The notes under the pieces: model-generated
Seen by the model: the letters and a program-made list of their open reading frames with translations, nothing else
Databases searched by the model: none
What the model was told of the DNA's origin: nothing
NCBI GenBank assembly: GCA_023458755.1
Contig: JAEWYE010000097.1
Location: forward strand, 1 to 9,405
Direction: 5' to 3'
DNA from: Bacillota bacterium
GTDB lineage: Bacteria; Bacillota; Clostridia; Oscillospirales; Acutalibacteraceae
Length of the DNA: 9,405 nt
Translations under genes and position numbers: made by a program
Shown: positions 7,054 through 9,405 of the stretch, piece after piece
Numbering within the stretch: the first letter of the stretch is position 1
How the letters are laid out: each line of letters starts with the position of its first letter

Positions 7054-7095
7054 GTGTGCGTAGCGCTATTTGAGCCGCCCCCGTCAGGGGGATAG
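7054..7095 (+). CDS. Possible 13-residue leader peptide with a Pro-Pro-Pro motif
   Basis: The frame GTG...TAG reads MCVALFEPPPSGG. It contains three consecutive proline codons at 7075-7083, a sequence class known to slow ribosomes unless EF-P helps. Its last codons lie inside a GC hairpin, CCCCC (7078-7082) with GGGGG (7087-7091) and loop GTCA, whose 3' arm would be the ribosome site of the next frame. Its stop TAG shares one base with the next start (TAGTG). The layout resembles a translational-coupling leader. I do not recognise the peptide, and coding is unproven. Confidence 0.35.
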   Translation: MCVALFEPPPSGG

Positions 7096-7253
7096 TGAAA
7101 AAATATAAAGTCTTTCCGGACAGCAGTGAATTACTGCTGTCCGTATTTATGCGGCTGAAGCCATTTAATACTTCACCAATACAAGACTCACCCGAACACA
7201 TACGGCTTATTTTTGTCAGCGGTCTTTTCGGTTGTGTGATAAACCGCGAATAA
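7095..7253 (+). CDS. Hypothetical 52-residue protein, coupled to the leader ORF
   Basis: The frame starts at GTG 7095 and encodes MKKYKVFPDSSELLLSVFMR at its N-terminus. It ends at TAA 7251, only 14 bases before a strong terminator. GGGGG at 7087-7091 could serve as the ribosome site but is close to the start and lies in a hairpin. The frame overlaps the preceding leader stop by one base. A perfect 11-base-pair hairpin sits within its 5' third. I recognise no domain or signal peptide. The region may be translated as a small protein, or the whole stretch may be an attenuator-type leader whose original downstream gene is gone. Confidence 0.4.
   Translation: MKKYKVFPDSSELLLSVFMRLKPFNTSPIQDSPEHIRLIFVSGLFGCVINRE
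7117..7143 (+). repeat. Perfect 11-bp hairpin (CGGACAGCAGT / ACTGCTGTCCG)
   Basis: CGGACAGCAGT at 7117-7127 and ACTGCTGTCCG at 7133-7143 pair without mismatch around the five-base loop GAATT. It begins 22 bases after the GTG of the 52-codon frame. No T-tract follows. A stem this good inside a short reading frame suggests that RNA structure, rather than the peptide alone, is under selection. Confidence 0.7.
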
Positions 7254-7267
7254 TGGATAAGCCAAAA

Positions 7268-7301
7268 CCACTCGTCCTTTATAGGGCGAGTGGCTTTCTT
7301 T
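7268..7301 (+). terminator. Rho-independent terminator
   Basis: CCACTCGTCC (7268-7277) pairs with GGGCGAGTGG (7284-7293) over ten base pairs with one G-U wobble and a six-base loop TTTATA. It is followed by CTTTCTTT and an AT-rich stretch. It would end transcripts from the small reading frames and any read-through from the kinase operon. The minus strand shows a short TTTT on the other side, so weak activity for the opposite direction is possible. Confidence 0.85.
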
Positions 7302-7332
7302 ATATTATTGTATTACAAGTTTTATTATTGTG

Positions 7333-7753
7333 CTAGTGCCAGACCATTTCCCCATGGGTGCGGTTGATGTCGGGGTCATAATAATCCGCTTTCTGTACGG
7401 CTGTTTTGCAGCTATCTGGCACCAGAATCCTCGGAACGCCGCCAAAGTACGTAAAAGCATTCACATGAGCGGTGATTCAGGAATGGCTTTCCATGGCTCG
7501 GAACGGCTCCACATACAGGCATGTGCTGGCCGGCAGGGCTGCCACGAAGAAGTATGCTTTCTTCAGAACTGTGTGTCCTTGAGCCCGTCCGGGTGGGCTG
7601 TCTTGTGCTCATCCCAAAGCAGCGTCAGCGTCCAGGTCCGGCTCGGAATGTTTTTCTTCGCCGATCCCGTCCTTTGGCCGATACATGGCCGAGCCCCAGC
7701 TCATCATGTAGTCTGAGTATTTCTTTTGCCTGTTCCACGTCGGTCCTCCCCAT
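7333..7753 (-). pseudogene. istA: Decayed IS21-family transposase IstA
   Basis: Three separate pieces of an IS21 IstA protein are readable on the minus strand, each in a different frame. The first starts at ATG 7753 and resembles the N-terminal helix-turn-helix region (EQAKEILRLHDELGLGHVS). The second, near 7655-7575, reads TLTLLWDEHKTAHPDGLK, a pre-core segment. The third, from about 7563 to the TAG at 7333-7335, matches the integrase core: AYFFVAALPASTCLYVEPF, then ITAHVNAFTYFGGVPRILVP and NRTHGEM. In the third piece a TGA at 7477-7479 replaces the expected Trp codon. A normal IstA is several hundred residues, so most of the gene is deleted. No istB is seen. The gene is not functional. Confidence 0.87.
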
Positions 7754-7983
7754 GATCGCCGTGCCTCTCGGTATTTCTATAACGAGAGTTTAATTCCTCC
7801 AACTTCTCGCGGCAAGCGTCCCAGCGCGGTGTTCAAGTTTGCCGTTCTCGTGTTCAAGCGTTTTCGCTTTTATGTTCAAATCCTCCGGATTGGGTGTTAA
7901 GTGTTTCCGAAATATGCAATTCTATCAGGGTTTCAATGGTGTTTCTATGCCTTCTTCAAATATGACCACCAGATCTCACAACG
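7754..7983 (-). other. Remnant sequence with a short coiled-coil reading frame
   Basis: The 230 bases between the istA remnant and cbiO contain no intact gene. On the minus strand one frame reads PNPEDLNIKAKTLEHENGKL and continues EHRAG before ending at TAA 7790-7792. A shift of frame near 7820 would continue as WDACREKLEELNSRYRNTE. Together these look like part of a charged coiled coil broken by a frameshift. Two stop codons precede it in the same frame. A small inverted repeat (CTCTCG/CGAGAG) lies near 7767-7788. I do not recognise the parent gene; another mobile-element gene is likely. Confidence 0.4.
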
Positions 7984-8682
7984 CTAATTTTTCCAACCTT
8001 CATCAGCCAGATACACGTCCAGTTCCTGATGTTGGCAGTTCCACCGCAATTCGCCCTGATCCAGAAAAAGAAAGCGGTCACATAGGTCTTCCACAAATAA
8101 AAGATCGTGCGTTGTAATCAAACAGCTTTGCTTCAGGTTACGCAGACATTCGGCGAGGCGTTTTGCCGCGTTCAGGTCCAGAAACGAGGTGGGCTCGTCC
8201 AGTAGAAGCAGGGACGGGCGCATCACCAGCACGCCTGCCAGGGCGGCCAGACGCTTTTCTCCGCCGGAGAGTTTGTGGACCATTCTATTTTTCAGCGCGG
8301 AGATCCCCAGAGCATCCAGTATCTCATCTGCCCGCTGTGCAATTTCCACCTCAGAAACACCGTAGTTGCGGGGCCCGAAGGCAATATCCTGAAAGACTGT
8401 GGGCATAAACAGCTGATCGTCCGGATTCTGAAAAACAACGCCGATTTTTTGGCGGATCTGCGGGAGATTTGTCCTGTCCAGCTGCAGCTCATCTACCTGC
8501 ACAGTTCCCTCCGCGGCGGGCAAAATACCCACCAGTGAAAGAAGAAGCGTGGACTTTCCGGCACCGTTGGCCCCAAGTAAAGCCACCCGCTCTCCGTCCT
8601 GAATGGAAAAGGAGACATCCCGCAGCGCACAGGGTTCTTCCGCGGGATTGTATTTTACAGAAAGATGTTGAACGCTCAGCAT
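7984..8682 (-). CDS. cbiO: ECF transporter ATPase, CbiO type
   Basis: This 232-residue cytoplasmic ATPase powers an energy-coupling-factor importer. It shows Walker A GANGAGKST at 37-45, and Q-loop Gln85 in the QNPDDQLF segment typical of CbiO/EcfA proteins. It also has signature LSGGEKR at 138-144, Walker B LLLLDEP at 158-164 with Glu163, a D-loop Asp169, and switch His192. The start is supported by AAGGAG a few bases upstream. It follows cbiQ by 13 bases in the order Q then O, as in cobalt or nickel CbiMNQO operons. It is shorter than many CbiO proteins (about 270). The C-terminus after the ABC fold is brief, and the stop sits beside degraded insertion-sequence DNA, so a trimmed tail cannot be excluded. 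The ATPase core is complete. Confidence 0.92.
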   Translation of the reverse strand: MLSVQHLSVKYNPAEEPCALRDVSFSIQDGERVALLGANGAGKSTLLLSLVGILPAAEGTVQVDELQLDRTNLPQIRQKIGVVFQNPDDQLFMPTVFQDIAFGPRNYGVSEVEIAQRADEILDALGISALKNRMVHKLSGGEKRLAALAGVLVMRPSLLLLDEPTSFLDLNAAKRLAECLRNLKQSCLITTHDLLFVEDLCDRFLFLDQGELRWNCQHQELDVYLADEGWKN

Positions 8683-8695
8683 GGCAAGCTCCTTG

Positions 8696-9405
8696 TCAGA
8701 CCAGCCCGCCCAGCAGCAGACTGAGATTAAAAAACCGCATCAGAAGAAAAAAAGCGGCTACGCCCCCCGCCGTCAGGATGTCCTTTGCGGCGGCGGGGGT
8801 TTGACTTCTCACATGATAGGTGCCGTCATAACCGCGGCATTTCATGGCGCAGTAAATCCGGCTGGCCTGGTCGTAGCTGCGTAAAAGCAGCTGCCCCAGA
8901 AAGAATCCCATGTCCCGCATCTGAATGCCTCTCCTGCTGCATGAGCGCAGCTGGTAGGCGGTGTACATCTGCTGTGCCTGCTGAATCAATACAGAGATAT
9001 AGCGGTAGGTCAGCGTCAGCTGAAGACAGAAAATTTTTGGGACATGCAGCTCAATAAGCTGTGCAGTCAGAGCCGTCATGGAGGTGGTGGAGACCAGAAG
9101 CAGCACGGCGGATACGCATAAAAAGGCCTTTATCAAAATGGAAAGACACGACAGCAGCCCGCCGCTGACCGGAATTGGACCCAGAAAATAAAGCGCTCTT
9201 CGATCCAAAAGCAGGTTGGACAGCGCGGTAAAAACCACGAAGGGGGCAGCCACCGCGATGCGCTGCAACAGGGTTTTCCAGGGAGTACCTGAGAGCGCCA
9301 TTGCCAGGATGGGATAGGCGGCAAAGGGGACCAGTGCGCTGAGAGACCGGGAGGGAAAGGAAATAACACACACCGCGTAAACCACCGTGATCGTCAGCTT
9401 CGCGC
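8696..9405 (-). CDS. cbiQ: ECF transporter transmembrane component, CbiQ type (5' end outside window)
   Basis: The frame is open to the right edge and reads AKLTITVVYAVCVISFPSRS at its visible start, which matches a segment near residue 15-20 of CbiQ proteins. The real start is therefore just outside; a GTG at 9385 is not the likely start. About 235 residues are visible with several hydrophobic membrane segments. The coupling-helix motifs that contact the ATPases are present as SCSRRGI and AMKCRGYDG, the second in the CbiQ context LLLRSYDQASRIYCAMKCRG. The protein links a substrate-binding membrane subunit to CbiO. Cobalt or nickel is the likely cargo from subfamily resemblance, but the substrate-binding subunit is not in the window. 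Confidence 0.9.
   Translation of the reverse strand, partial: AKLTITVVYAVCVISFPSRSLSALVPFAAYPILAMALSGTPWKTLLQRIAVAAPFVVFTALSNLLLDRRALYFLGPIPVSGGLLSCLSILIKAFLCVSAVLLLVSTTSMTALTAQLIELHVPKIFCLQLTLTYRYISVLIQQAQQMYTAYQLRSCSRRGIQMRDMGFFLGQLLLRSYDQASRIYCAMKCRGYDGTYHVRSQTPAAAKDILTAGGVAAFFLLMRFFNLSLLLGGLV

Noticed and set aside
6965..7094. c-di-GMP or other known riboswitch after the kinase gene
   Set aside because: Stems are present, but I could not match conserved cores of any riboswitch class that I know, and the stretch contains mini-ORFs better described as a leader.
7330..7716. Plus-strand frame of 128 codons
   Set aside because: It is antisense to the istA remnant, whose minus-strand pieces match a known family.
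8163..8804. Several plus-strand frames over cbiO and the end of cbiQ
   Set aside because: They are shadows of genes with intact ABC and CbiQ motifs on the opposite strand.
1..9405. CRISPR arrays, tRNA or rRNA genes
   Set aside because: No regularly spaced repeats, cloverleaf-like tRNA sequences or rRNA signatures were seen.

Overview
The window reads as an accessory stretch of a Gram-positive, probably gut-type Clostridia chromosome. This is inferred from strong AGGAGG-like ribosome sites, a lipoprotein-type solute-binding protein, a CbiQO metal-type ECF transporter, and IS66 and IS21 elements of a Firmicutes style. I cannot assign a species. No rRNA, tRNA or CRISPR array is visible.

Layout: (1) 1-1452, minus strand: the right-hand part of an IS66-family insertion sequence with tnpA, tnpB and the N-terminal 198 codons of tnpC, which runs off the left edge. 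The outer end of the element is placed tentatively at 1452. (2) 1557-6964, plus strand: a compact three-gene signalling operon. It encodes a family-1 solute-binding lipoprotein, a response regulator with an HD-GYP c-di-GMP phosphodiesterase output, and a 987-residue BvgS-type hybrid histidine kinase (extracytoplasmic family-3 solute-binding domain, membrane helix, HisKA, HATPase, degenerate receiver, intact receiver, HPt). (3) 6965-7320: a structured, leader-like stretch with a start-stop mini-ORF, a 13-codon and a 52-codon coupled reading frame, three hairpins and a strong rho-independent terminator, but no obvious target gene after it. (4) 7333-7983, minus strand: a decayed IS21-type istA pseudogene in three different frames, plus an unrecognised coiled-coil remnant. 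(5) 7984-9405, minus strand: cbiO and a partial cbiQ of an ECF metal transporter; further genes presumably lie beyond the right edge.

How it may work: the kinase and regulator have the architecture of an RpfC/RpfG phosphorelay (hybrid kinase with HPt, plus REC-HD-GYP). The input is BvgS-like and a separate solute-binding lipoprotein is made from the same operon with no permease genes nearby. The simplest reading is that an extracellular solute controls c-di-GMP breakdown. This is inference from gene order and domains.

The most unusual parts are the solute-binding/HD-GYP/hybrid-kinase operon, the leader-like region at 6989-7301, and a possible leaderless promoter directly in front of tnpC.
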